Positions 52,638 to 61,804 of a DNA stretch of 64,000 bases are shown piece by piece; position 1 is the first letter of the stretch, and every line of letters starts with the position of its first letter. The DNA is taken from contig JAYFNB010000017.1 of assembly GCA_034933685.1 (NCBI GenBank), positions 62,001 to 126,000 on the forward strand, written 5' to 3'. Below the pieces are notes generated by a model, which did not search any database, was not told where the DNA came from, and saw only the letters and a program-made list of their open reading frames with translations. Source of the DNA: UBA8514 sp034933685. GTDB taxonomy: Bacteria > Bacillota > Clostridia > Lachnospirales > Anaerotignaceae. The position numbers and the translations under genes are program-made.

Positions 52638-54053
52638 ATGTCAAATGTTTTAAAGGTATCCACGCCCTTATCTGGGTATGAAAATACAACCAAAAGCAAC
52701 CCCATTTCCACTACAGACGCCAACATAAAAAATGTAAATGATGTAAATAAGGTTACAAGACCAGATGGTCAGTCAGCTAATGCTGATTATGGTGAAAACC
52801 AGTTGCTTTTACCCCATAATTCCAATTTTGATGGGTTCATAAAAGCTTTAAAAGGCAACCTGTTTGCTACTGATGCAATGACAGACCTAATTTTTGTACA
52901 AATGGAAAATTTGGTCAGATCGGGTATAAACGAAAATTTTGCTCAAGAAATATCTGATTTTTTGGAAATGATTAAAATGTCGGAAGATGAACTGCATGAT
53001 TTTATAAAAAATCAAACACAGTCTTCAGCAAAATTTCAGGGAGCATTTTTTGGAATGTTAAGGAAATCATTGATGGAGACAAATTCTTCTAACCTTATAT
53101 TTAGAATACTAGATTTCACTAAAAAATACAATGATTTTACATCTAATAGACACATTTTGAATGAAATTTTTTCAAATTTAACCAATATAACTCAGTATAT
53201 GCCTTCCAGCTTTTCACAAAAGCTGTTAGACATTATGGAAAAAATGAATTTCAATTCCGAAAATGACAATTTATCCAAGAATATTGAAGTGCTTAAAAAG
53301 GAGATTATGCCATTTCTTTCTGAGTATGTAAAATTAACAAACGATTTCGGAAAGGTAAGAGATTTAATTACAGCCCTTACACTTAATATTGCAAGGTATG
53401 AAAATGGAAGTAAAGAAGGATTTGTTGGTGCATTTAAGGAACTTTTGGGTTATAATACAATAAAAGAAAAACTTGGTAATGGTGACGCTGATAAATTAAT
53501 AGATATTTTATTGCAGGCAGAAGAAAAAAAGGCGGAAACAAGCCCTTTGGAGGAAAAGCTTATTTCTATTTTGCAAAAAGGCATTAAGGGAGAAGCGGGT
53601 TATGAAAATATAGATAATTTTAAAAATATTCTTGCCTCGACGCTTCTTAACGAAAGTGTTTATATGCCTCTTTTGCACGTTATGTTGCCTGTAAATATAA
53701 ATGGAAACTTGATGTTTTCAGAATTGTGGATAGACCCTGATGATAAATCTGAAGGGGAAACTCAGGATGGCAAGAAAAAGGAAAAATTTTTAATTAAGTT
53801 TGATATTAAAGATGTAGGATTTTTTGACCTTGTTATTTTACACGACAATGGAAGTGTTGATTTACAGATTTTCTGTCCAGAGAAGCTTATGGGTATGGAA
53901 AAGGTAATCCAATCTGGACTTTTGGGGATTATTGAAAAAAATGGAATGTCTGTAAAATCACTGTCGGTAAAAAAGGGAAAGGAACCAGTAACCATTTCAG
54001 AAGTATTCCCTAAAATTTATGAAAGGAAAAATGCCATCAATGTCAGGATATGA
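52638..54053 (+). CDS. FliK-like protein (YlqG type)
   Basis: This 471-residue hydrophilic protein has an Asn/Ser/Thr-rich N-terminus, a helical middle (about 60-330) and a C-terminal beta region (about 350-460). The latter has VNINGNLMFSELWIDP, KFDIKDVGFFDLVI and VDLQIFCPEKL, reminiscent of the FliK C-terminal domain. It overlaps an FlhB-like small gene, the same arrangement as ylqG-ylqH in Bacillus. Its role may be a second export-control or hook-type protein; that is inference. Start at ATG 52638 after AGAAGG. Confidence 0.68.
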   Translation: MSNVLKVSTPLSGYENTTKSNPISTTDANIKNVNDVNKVTRPDGQSANADYGENQLLLPHNSNFDGFIKALKGNLFATDAMTDLIFVQMENLVRSGINENFAQEISDFLEMIKMSEDELHDFIKNQTQSSAKFQGAFFGMLRKSLMETNSSNLIFRILDFTKKYNDFTSNRHILNEIFSNLTNITQYMPSSFSQKLLDIMEKMNFNSENDNLSKNIEVLKKEIMPFLSEYVKLTNDFGKVRDLITALTLNIARYENGSKEGFVGAFKELLGYNTIKEKLGNGDADKLIDILLQAEEKKAETSPLEEKLISILQKGIKGEAGYENIDNFKNILASTLLNESVYMPLLHVMLPVNINGNLMFSELWIDPDDKSEGETQDGKKKEKFLIKFDIKDVGFFDLVILHDNGSVDLQIFCPEKLMGMEKVIQSGLLGIIEKNGMSVKSLSVKKGKEPVTISEVFPKIYERKNAINVRI

Positions 54054-54354
54054 TGAAAAATTTAAACAAAGGGCAGTAGCCCTTAAATATGACAAAGATA
54101 ATAATTTATCTGCGCCTATAATTGTTGCATCGGGCATGGGTTATACCGCTGAAAAAATTTTAGAGGTTGCATCCCAAAACGATATTCCAGTGTATGAAGA
54201 TACATCACTGGCAACAATGCTTTCCAGATTGAATTTAGGTGCAGAAATACCGCCGGAACTTTATAAGGCAATTGTAGATATATATATTTATTTTCTTAAA
54301 TTTTCTCCAAATAATCAGATTAATAGTAATTTGGATGAAAACAAGGATGTATAA
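54031..54354 (+). CDS. FlhB C-terminus-like protein (FlhX/YlqH)
   Basis: This 107-residue protein corresponds to the cytoplasmic domain of FlhB: KFKQRAVALKYDKDNNLSAP, then IIVASGMGYTAEKILEVASQ and a PVYEDTSLATMLSRL segment. It lacks the membrane helices and the NPTH cleavage site. In other bacteria such proteins can substitute for the cleaved FlhB C-terminal fragment. It overlaps the FliK-like gene by 23 bases. The start is 54031 or the in-frame ATG 54040. The full flhB is at 25767. Confidence 0.82.
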   Translation: MPSMSGYDEKFKQRAVALKYDKDNNLSAPIIVASGMGYTAEKILEVASQNDIPVYEDTSLATMLSRLNLGAEIPPELYKAIVDIYIYFLKFSPNNQINSNLDENKDV

Positions 54355-54390
54355 ATTTGAAGTAAAATAATTAATGGGGGAATAAGGGTT

Positions 54391-55086
54391 ATGGCAATTA
54401 GATGTTTAATGTTGGATGAAAAAAACAGGATAATAGATTATGCGGATTTGAATTATCCACCTGGTGGAGGTGCACAGTTAATTCCATGTTCAGCAGATAC
54501 TACAAATTCCTTTGAAAGAGGAGATATTGTAAAATTTCAGTTTGAGCAAAGGTTTGATAAGGTGTTTGACGGTGTTGTTGTAAGTAACCGAAACAATAAG
54601 CTTATGCTAGATAGTGTAAGGCACATTAGTAATATATTGCAAGAGGACCTAAGGATTGAAGTATTTAAAGATGCAGTTATTACATATAGAGTAGATAAGG
54701 AAAGCCAAGAGGAAGACAAAAATAAAAGCGAAGATGAAAATGAAGACGAGACAGTAGGCGAAACTGAAACTGAAGAAAATAAGGATGAAGAATACAGTTT
54801 TGATATTATTGTAAAGGACATCAGTTCTGGAGGAATTGGTTTTTACAGTAAGCAAAATTTACCTATGGATAAATTCTATGAGTATGTTGCTGATTGGGGT
54901 TCAACACCTGTTTTTACAAAGATAAAGCTTTTACGCAAGGAAAAACTTAATAGTGATACGTTTTCTTATGGAGGCAAATTTGTAGACTTGTATGCAGACG
55001 AAGAAAGAGTGTTAAGAGGAGGAGTTTTTGCTATACAGGCGAGAAGATGCCAGGACAGGAGGAGAAAAGAAGATGACATTTTTTAA
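54391..55086 (+). CDS. PilZ-domain protein
   Basis: This 231-residue protein has an N-terminal YcgR-like beta region (residues about 1-85), an acidic Glu/Asp/Lys insert (about 105-135) and a PilZ domain. The C-terminal DISSGGIGFYS motif fits the PilZ D/N-x-S-x-x-G signature, but the RxxxR motif ahead of it is degenerate (DLRIEVF), so cyclic di-GMP binding is uncertain. It overlaps the giant S-layer-type gene by 14 bases. Start at ATG 54391 after GGGGG. Confidence 0.8.
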   Translation: MAIRCLMLDEKNRIIDYADLNYPPGGGAQLIPCSADTTNSFERGDIVKFQFEQRFDKVFDGVVVSNRNNKLMLDSVRHISNILQEDLRIEVFKDAVITYRVDKESQEEDKNKSEDENEDETVGETETEENKDEEYSFDIIVKDISSGGIGFYSKQNLPMDKFYEYVADWGSTPVFTKIKLLRKEKLNSDTFSYGGKFVDLYADEERVLRGGVFAIQARRCQDRRRKEDDIF

Positions 55087-58000
55087 TAAGTCAGTTGCAA
55101 AAGTGTCAAAACAAAGTGTGGCTGTGCTGCTAACGGCAAGCATGGTGTTTTCAAGCGTACCAGCAATACCTCTGTTTAACTATGGAACAACCAAGGTTGA
55201 AGCGGCAGATACGGATATGGGTATTGCTAACCACTGGGCTAAAAGCTATATGATGAATTTGTACAACAGAGGGCTGATGCGTGGAGACTTGAAAGGAAAT
55301 TTGAATCCCGATAAAGATATTACACGCGCGGAGTTTGTTTCTATTGTTAACAGAGCATTTGGCTATGAAGCTACCAGCGGAAATGCTTTTAAAGATATTA
55401 AAGGAACAGAATGGTACGCAGATGATGTGAACACTGCCTATAATCAGGGTTATTTTGTAGGCGACGGAAAAGGGAATTCTAATGCCACAAGCAATCTAAC
55501 CAGAGAAGAGGCTGTGGCTATTCTTTGCAGAAACCTTAACGTAGACAAAAAACAAGGGGAAACCTTTACCTTTGAAGATAGCAGGGAAATACAAACATGG
55601 AGTAGGGGATATATTAATACAGCTACTGAAAAGGGTTATATTTCTGGCTATCAAGACAGCACCTTCAAACCTCAAAAAAGTATAACCCGTGGTGAAGCCG
55701 CAAAGGTTATTTCGGATGCATTGGGCGAAGTTATAAATGAGGCTACAGAAAAAACATTGGGCTATTACGATGGGAATGTTACAATTTCAGAGTCTAACGT
55801 AACTTTAAATAATACAGTTATAACAGGCGATCTTTACATAACAGAGGGCGTAGGCTTGGGTCAGATTTACCTTAACAACGTCAGCGTTCTTGGACAAGTT
55901 ATAATTAGCGGAACAGGTGAAAGCTATGCAGGAAAAAGCAGTGTGAACCTTACAGACTGCTATGTATCTGATATGATTATTGCAGGGAAAAGCGGCAAGC
56001 CTAAAACTGTTAAAATAAGTGGAGATACTACTGTTTCTAACGTAAGGGTTTCAGCAAATGCTTTCCTTGAGGAACTTTCCAACAGAGATGGCGGATTTTA
56101 TAATGTTGAACTTGCAGGTGCAGAGGGAACTTCTTTGCAGCTTTCAGGAGATTTTGAGAGCGTTACCGTTAAGGGTGAGAAAAACTATCTTTCACTTAAT
56201 TCTGGAAACATAGATACGCTTGTTGTGGACGAGCTTGGTGCTGACAGCACACTTTACCTGCAAGAAGATACATATGTAGACCAATTGCTTCTTGACGTTG
56301 CGTCTACTATAACCGGCAAAGGTGAAGTCGGTTATCTTAAAGTAAATGGCTCAGGCGTAGTAACTGAAATGATACCCGAGCAAGTTGAAATAAGACCAGG
56401 CCTTAGGGCAAAAATTGCAGGCGTAGACATGGACAGCAATGATGCAGAAGAATCATCATCTTCACCAATTATTTTATCAGGCTATCCAGAAGCTAAGGAT
56501 ATTGGTGTTTCAGAAGCAACCATTGTGTATAAGGCAAATAAACCTGCAACGCTTTACTGGGTTGCAAGTTTGTACGATGCAGGCAAGGTAGAAACCGAAG
56601 AAATTATTTCTCCAAGCAAAAACAACGTACAGATAGTAAAAAGCGGAAACTTTGCTGTTGATTCAACAAAGGAGTTTTCAGTGAAAATATCAGGTTTAAA
56701 AACAGATACAGAATATCTTATTTCATCGGTTTTGGTAGACGATAAGAATGAGAAAAGCAAGAAAAAAACAGAAAACTTTACTACTGTAGACAGTGCTAAA
56801 ACGGGCTTTGTTACAGGTTATCCAAAGGTAAGCAACCTAAGTAATACCTCTGTTGACATTGCGTATGTTACAACCAAGGATGACAGCACAGTGTACTGGG
56901 CAATTTATCCAAAGGGGAAATATACAGTTCCAACAGCGGCGAACCTTAAAAAACAGCAGCTTTTTGGGTATCTTAATAAGGGTAAGGTAAACGTTAGTAA
57001 AAAATACAAAGAGCACACACTTACAATTTCAGGGTTAGAAGAATTGGCAAGTTATGACATTTATATTGTGGCATTTGACGACACTTCAGAGTCCTCTGTT
57101 TCTAAGCTGGAGATAACTACAAAAGACACTACGGCTCCTGTTTTTGTAAGTGGATATCCTTACACAGAGACAGGGAAAAACGATACCTCTATAGATGTAA
57201 AATACAGGGTTAATGAGGAAGCCACTGTTTATTGCGCGCTATACCCGGAGGACACACCATTCCCAATTGGCACAACTGTTACATCTGGAAGTACTTATTC
57301 AGCTTTGCTGAGTAGTGATGAGGCTAAAAATCAGGTGGTTAGCGCTAAAAACGCAACGCTTAAAGCAACAAGTGCAAAAACGCAAGCTGATACAGAAGGA
57401 ACAATTACAATTTCGGGCATTAAGGAAACTATGGCATACGATTTGTACGTAGCAGCACAGGACAATACAGGAAATATTTCAATAGTTAAAAAACTTTATG
57501 TTCCTGCAAAGCCAAGATTTTTGGATACATACCCAAAAGTTTCTATTGTTAAAAACGATTCTGTGGATATACTTGTAGCCACTACGAAAAATTGTGAAGG
57601 ATATTGGGCGGTTCTGCCTAAGGGCAGTGTTGCGCCAACAGAAGTTGCATTAAAGGGACAGACAGTTGCAGGGGCTTTAAGCTTTGGCAAGGTGGAAAAT
57701 TTTCCTAAAAATATAGAAAATACTGTTCACGCAGCAGGGCTTCAAGAACTTACTGAATATGAATTTTATATTCTTCTTGCAGATACACAAAACACATCAA
57801 AAATATCAGTAGTTAAATTCAAAACACCAGATATGACGCCGCCGGAATTTTCAGACGGATATCCTGTTGTTGGTACAATTACAGATAAATCTGTAGAAGT
57901 TCTTTTAAGAGTAAGTGAGGATGGAACTGTTTATTACGTGCTTACTAAAAGAGGTGCAGTTTTCCCTAAGCCGCCAACAGGCTCATCAGACTCTCCGGCT

Positions 58001-60235
58001 TTAGACAGTGCTGAGGCAATAAGACAAGTTATAAGCGGAAACAATGCTTTCAAAAGCGGTAAGACAACCGTAAAGCAGAATATAGAATCAGGGCTTAATA
58101 TTACAGGTTTAGCAGAGCAAACTGGTTACGATTTGTACCTTGTGGCACAGGATGCTTCTGGAAACAGTTCTGCTGTAAAGAAAATTTATGTTAAAACGGC
58201 AGACTATACAGTGCCAACAGCAAAAGTGGAGTTTGAAGAAACAATAGAAGGTGAACCAGTTGTAAAGAGTGAAGTACGCATTCGTTTTAGTGAGGAAGTT
58301 ATTGATACAAAAATAAACGACACAATGAACGAAACAACACTTCCATATAACATTGTGCTTTATGATATGTCTTCATTAAAAAGAACAGCAGTGGCAATTG
58401 ATTACACTCAGGTTACGGTTGAAATCCAAGAAAGTGCAACGGTTGTTATATTCCCTAGTGAATGCATAAAGCTAAACAGCGGAAATACATATGAGTTTGA
58501 ACTTAACTATATAGGGGACACTTCAAACAACAAAATGAGCCTTAAAACTGTTTTGCCACAGTTTAAAACTGTTTCACCCACGGTGGAGTTGGTAAAATCT
58601 GTTGCTCCGGCGGAAATGGATATGACGTTTGAGGTGAATCCTCAGGAGATACAAACAGCAGACAGTGTACTGTTTGATATTATTTTTGAATCAAACCTTA
58701 CAATTGAATTTGAGCTTTACAAAAAGAACAGTTCTGGAGTGTTTGAGAACATTAACAATGTAGGCGCTAGCTATACTCCACTTGTTATGCAGGATGAGGC
58801 AATTACACTTCACTATATGTTAGATAGAAAGATTAACGGTCAAGCTGACTTCAGTTTTGAAAAATTTAATCAGCTTCAAAATGAGGAATATGGCATTAAG
58901 ATTATTAAGATTAACGGAAATGGCGACCGTGATGGATGGGACAAAACAGTTAAAATTAAAATACAGTGCGTTGCAGGTTCACGTACAAACCTTGCAACTA
59001 TTGCAAGTAATCCTATCAGCAACCTTGAGCTTGGCCTAGCAGAAGGGGCAGTTATTGTTAACTATCCAAAAACATTTGAACTTATGGCAAGCTTTACAGA
59101 TACTGTAATACCTGAGTTTATGACTGGATACCCTAAGGTTACTGATGGCGGTGTAACAGCAGATACATTTGTAAGCCCGTTAATTAGAACAACAAGAAAA
59201 GGTACTTTCTACTATCTTATTGCACCAAAGGGTGTTGTAACCGACCCTAATAAGTTGGACATACTTAATGGTGTTTTAAAGCCGCAGGGCAGCGTAACAG
59301 GAAGTTTTTCTATTACAAGTGGAAATACTGAATTTTTATTCCAAATTGATGGGTTGATACCAGAGACCGAATACACATTGTTCTGCTTCTTGAAAGGTAC
59401 ACCACCAGAACTTGGAGAAATGAGAATAATTGATTTTACAACAAAGCAGATAAGTCCACCGGTAGTGATAGATGCAATTATTACTGGCAAAAATGAAACA
59501 ACAGCAACAGTTATGATAACACTTGATAAAGCGGCGGAAGTGGATTGGATTGTTTATAACAAGCAATCATCCCCTGCAAGCATTAGTGCCGAGATTATTA
59601 GGACAAGGCTTGAAACAGCAGGATATAAGCCTATAGACTATGGCTCTGGAAGTGCAACTGTTGCAACTAACGCAACCAATGCAACAATTACTATAACAAT
59701 GAGAAATCTTGAAAGAAATGCATACTACAATTTCTATGCAGTTGCCAAAAGCAAGCTTGGCGGTGGAGATTCGCTGATTAAATTAATACCTGATATTACC
59801 CCAGCCGATACAACACCACCTACAGTTGAACTGGAAACATCTATTAAAGGCGACACATCAGGTGGAAGCCCTTATAACGGTACTGTTACAATTACGTTCT
59901 CCGAGGCTATGTACTATATTGTTTCAGAGGGAACGGGTGCCGATGACGATTTGGTTCTTAATCCATTAACAATTACTGATTTTAAGAACGGAATTATAAG
60001 CTCGGCAGAGTCAGTTACAGTTAAATCATACACAGATTCAGGAGGAGCTGTTAAAACTGTTGTAATATCCTTTGACGGTATTTATCAAGGCGATACTATC
60101 GTGTATGATAAGGTGCTGACAGATGCTAGCACAAACGTAGCTGGTGCACTTAAGCTTACATTTAAGAACAGTATAATTTACAAGGACGGTACCATTGGAC
60201 CAGGATGGGTAGCAGAATTCTACAAAGAGCAATAA
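55073..60235 (+). CDS. Giant S-layer-homology surface protein with Ig-like repeats
   Basis: This 1720-residue secreted protein has a signal peptide (about 1-40, with VAVLLTASMVFSSVPA), three SLH domains (about residues 48-215) that should anchor it to cell-wall polymer, a beta-helix-like region (about 230-430) and a long array of about seven Ig/fibronectin-like repeats. The repeats begin GYP and carry a TVYWAIYPKG-like strand. Start at ATG 55073 after AGGAGG; the frame extends further upstream into the PilZ gene. It is probably an adhesin or sheath protein. A terminator follows. Confidence 0.85.
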   Translation: MTFFNKSVAKVSKQSVAVLLTASMVFSSVPAIPLFNYGTTKVEAADTDMGIANHWAKSYMMNLYNRGLMRGDLKGNLNPDKDITRAEFVSIVNRAFGYEATSGNAFKDIKGTEWYADDVNTAYNQGYFVGDGKGNSNATSNLTREEAVAILCRNLNVDKKQGETFTFEDSREIQTWSRGYINTATEKGYISGYQDSTFKPQKSITRGEAAKVISDALGEVINEATEKTLGYYDGNVTISESNVTLNNTVITGDLYITEGVGLGQIYLNNVSVLGQVIISGTGESYAGKSSVNLTDCYVSDMIIAGKSGKPKTVKISGDTTVSNVRVSANAFLEELSNRDGGFYNVELAGAEGTSLQLSGDFESVTVKGEKNYLSLNSGNIDTLVVDELGADSTLYLQEDTYVDQLLLDVASTITGKGEVGYLKVNGSGVVTEMIPEQVEIRPGLRAKIAGVDMDSNDAEESSSSPIILSGYPEAKDIGVSEATIVYKANKPATLYWVASLYDAGKVETEEIISPSKNNVQIVKSGNFAVDSTKEFSVKISGLKTDTEYLISSVLVDDKNEKSKKKTENFTTVDSAKTGFVTGYPKVSNLSNTSVDIAYVTTKDDSTVYWAIYPKGKYTVPTAANLKKQQLFGYLNKGKVNVSKKYKEHTLTISGLEELASYDIYIVAFDDTSESSVSKLEITTKDTTAPVFVSGYPYTETGKNDTSIDVKYRVNEEATVYCALYPEDTPFPIGTTVTSGSTYSALLSSDEAKNQVVSAKNATLKATSAKTQADTEGTITISGIKETMAYDLYVAAQDNTGNISIVKKLYVPAKPRFLDTYPKVSIVKNDSVDILVATTKNCEGYWAVLPKGSVAPTEVALKGQTVAGALSFGKVENFPKNIENTVHAAGLQELTEYEFYILLADTQNTSKISVVKFKTPDMTPPEFSDGYPVVGTITDKSVEVLLRVSEDGTVYYVLTKRGAVFPKPPTGSSDSPALDSAEAIRQVISGNNAFKSGKTTVKQNIESGLNITGLAEQTGYDLYLVAQDASGNSSAVKKIYVKTADYTVPTAKVEFEETIEGEPVVKSEVRIRFSEEVIDTKINDTMNETTLPYNIVLYDMSSLKRTAVAIDYTQVTVEIQESATVVIFPSECIKLNSGNTYEFELNYIGDTSNNKMSLKTVLPQFKTVSPTVELVKSVAPAEMDMTFEVNPQEIQTADSVLFDIIFESNLTIEFELYKKNSSGVFENINNVGASYTPLVMQDEAITLHYMLDRKINGQADFSFEKFNQLQNEEYGIKIIKINGNGDRDGWDKTVKIKIQCVAGSRTNLATIASNPISNLELGLAEGAVIVNYPKTFELMASFTDTVIPEFMTGYPKVTDGGVTADTFVSPLIRTTRKGTFYYLIAPKGVVTDPNKLDILNGVLKPQGSVTGSFSITSGNTEFLFQIDGLIPETEYTLFCFLKGTPPELGEMRIIDFTTKQISPPVVIDAIITGKNETTATVMITLDKAAEVDWIVYNKQSSPASISAEIIRTRLETAGYKPIDYGSGSATVATNATNATITITMRNLERNAYYNFYAVAKSKLGGGDSLIKLIPDITPADTTPPTVELETSIKGDTSGGSPYNGTVTITFSEAMYYIVSEGTGADDDLVLNPLTITDFKNGIISSAESVTVKSYTDSGGAVKTVVISFDGIYQGDTIVYDKVLTDASTNVAGALKLTFKNSIIYKDGTIGPGWVAEFYKEQ

Positions 60236-60252
60236 AAAAGTAAACTCAAAAT

Positions 60253-60290
60253 AAAAAGAAGGGCAATTTTGGATGCCCTTCTTTTTATTT
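60253..60290 (+). terminator. Rho-independent terminator after the surface-protein gene
   Basis: AAAAAGAAGGGCA at 60253-60265 pairs perfectly with TGCCCTTCTTTTT at 60274-60286. Confidence 0.85.
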
Positions 60291-60426
60291 TGGTAAATTG
60301 TAGGAATTAGCATTGCGAAAAATGGTATTAACTGAGGTTTAGTTCCATTTTTGCAAATAAATTGCCTATTATATTGTTTTTATGAATAAAATGCTGTAAA
60401 ATATTGAATTATAGTGTCAGTATTTA

Positions 60427-60470
60427 TTGATTTTTGTTGCATTTTACACTATAATATGGTTAGATATAAT
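60427..60470 (+). promoter_or_regulatory. Tandem sigma-A promoters of the proximal fla/che operon
   Basis: Two boxes lie in tandem: TTGATT at 60427-60432, 17 bases, TATAAT at 60450-60455; and TTTACA at 60443-60448, 16 bases, TATAAT at 60465-60470. Both precede flgB by over 110 bases. The leader between them and flgB has a possible pseudoknot at 60500-60526. Confidence 0.65.
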
Positions 60471-60583
60471 AGTTAATATTTGATTTAAAATTTTTAAAAC
60501 TACATGCAACTTTAACTGTAGGGTTGTGAATAAAAAATTATATTTATGTATTAATTAAACTTTGATAAAAGGAGATGAAAAGG

Positions 60584-60943
60584 TTGTTTAGTAACTCAGT
60601 GTATACGGCGGAAAAAATGGCGGATTATTTGTGGGAAAAACAAAAAGTAACACTTAACAATATAGCCAATGGTTCAACGCCGGGGTATAAGGCGCAATAT
60701 GTTACATTTGAAGATGAATTAAGGCAAAAACTACATAGAGGAAAGGCATCTGAAATAAGAAACAGTATAACAAACAGCAGAATTCGTGTAGAGACAAAAC
60801 GTGACGAAAGTACAAGGATGGATGGCAACAATGTTAATGTTGACGTTGAACAGGTTGAACTTGCAAGCACAACAATACAGTATCAGTACGCATTAAGAAG
60901 CGTTACCGATGACCTTGCACGGCTTAGAAGTGTAATTAAATAA
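60584..60943 (+). CDS. flgB: Flagellar proximal rod protein FlgB
   Basis: This 119-residue rod protein opens the fla/che operon. It has KVTLNNIANGSTPGYKAQYV and the C-terminal QYQYALRSVTDDLARL. The ATG at 60575 lies on the ribosome site AAAGGAG; the TTG at 60584 has the right spacing. flgC follows after 13 bases. Confidence 0.9.
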   Translation: MFSNSVYTAEKMADYLWEKQKVTLNNIANGSTPGYKAQYVTFEDELRQKLHRGKASEIRNSITNSRIRVETKRDESTRMDGNNVNVDVEQVELASTTIQYQYALRSVTDDLARLRSVIK

Positions 60944-60956
60944 GAGGAGGATATGC

Positions 60957-61400
60957 ATGGCTTTTTTAAGTGCAATGAACATTAGTGCGTCTGCTTTAAC
61001 CGCGCAAAGAATGCGCCTTGATATTGCGGCAGAAAATATTGCTAATGTAAATACAACAAGAACAGAAAGCGGACAGCCATACAGAAGGAAAATGGTGGTT
61101 TTTGAACCAATTGAGCAATCAAACTTTCAATCGGTTCTTAGCAGAACAAGAAGACTGCGCACAGCTGACCAAAAGGGTGTTAGGGTATCAGAAATTATTG
61201 AAGATACGAGAGATTTTAAAATGGTTTATAATCCATCGCACCCAGATGCTGATGAGAACGGTTATGTGCAGATGCCTAATGTGGATTTGTTGAAAGAAAC
61301 AGTGGACAGTATGGAAGCAACAAGAGCCTACGATGCCAATATTACAGCATTTAATGCTATAAAAAGTATGGCAACAAAAGGCCTTGATATAGGTAAATAA
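60957..61400 (+). CDS. flgC: Flagellar proximal rod protein FlgC
   Basis: This 147-residue rod protein has the N-terminal MRLDIAAENIANVNTTRTE motif, a DPSHPDADENGYVQMPNV-like stretch (here PSHPDADENGYVQMPNVD) and a C-terminal AYDANITAFNAIKSM helix. Start at ATG 60957 after GAGGAGG. It forms the proximal rod with FlgB, FlgF and FliE. Confidence 0.93.
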   Translation: MAFLSAMNISASALTAQRMRLDIAAENIANVNTTRTESGQPYRRKMVVFEPIEQSNFQSVLSRTRRLRTADQKGVRVSEIIEDTRDFKMVYNPSHPDADENGYVQMPNVDLLKETVDSMEATRAYDANITAFNAIKSMATKGLDIGK

Positions 61401-61436
61401 CGTTTATATTGTGAAACATAAGGTGGAGGGATAAGT

Positions 61437-61736
61437 TTGAATATAGTACCAATTCAGAGGTTGGATGCATTAAAGAATTTAGCAAGCATTAACGAAGAAT
61501 CTAAAATTGATAGTACACTTAGCTTTAAAAGCATTTTTGAAAATGCAATAGCTGATGTAAAAAGCACCGAAGATGATTTAGCAAAAGAGCAATATCTATT
61601 TGCAACGGGACAAACGGACAACACACATGACATAACTATTGCTGCTGCAAAAGCGCAAATTTCTGTTGACTTGTTGGTTCAGCTTAGAGAAAAAGCTTTG
61701 AATGCTTATAACGAGCTGGTTAAGCTGAACATTTAG
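61437..61736 (+). CDS. fliE: Flagellar hook-basal body protein FliE
   Basis: This 99-residue protein links the MS ring and rod. The C-terminal TIAAAKAQISVDLLVQLREK and NAYNELVKLNI match the family. Start at TTG 61437 after GGTGGAGGG. fliF follows. Confidence 0.92.
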   Translation: MNIVPIQRLDALKNLASINEESKIDSTLSFKSIFENAIADVKSTEDDLAKEQYLFATGQTDNTHDITIAAAKAQISVDLLVQLREKALNAYNELVKLNI

Positions 61737-61804
61737 AGGTTTAGCTATGCATTATGGCAATGAATGGTTGTTTATAATAATTCGAAGTTAAATGGGGTTT
61801 TGTT

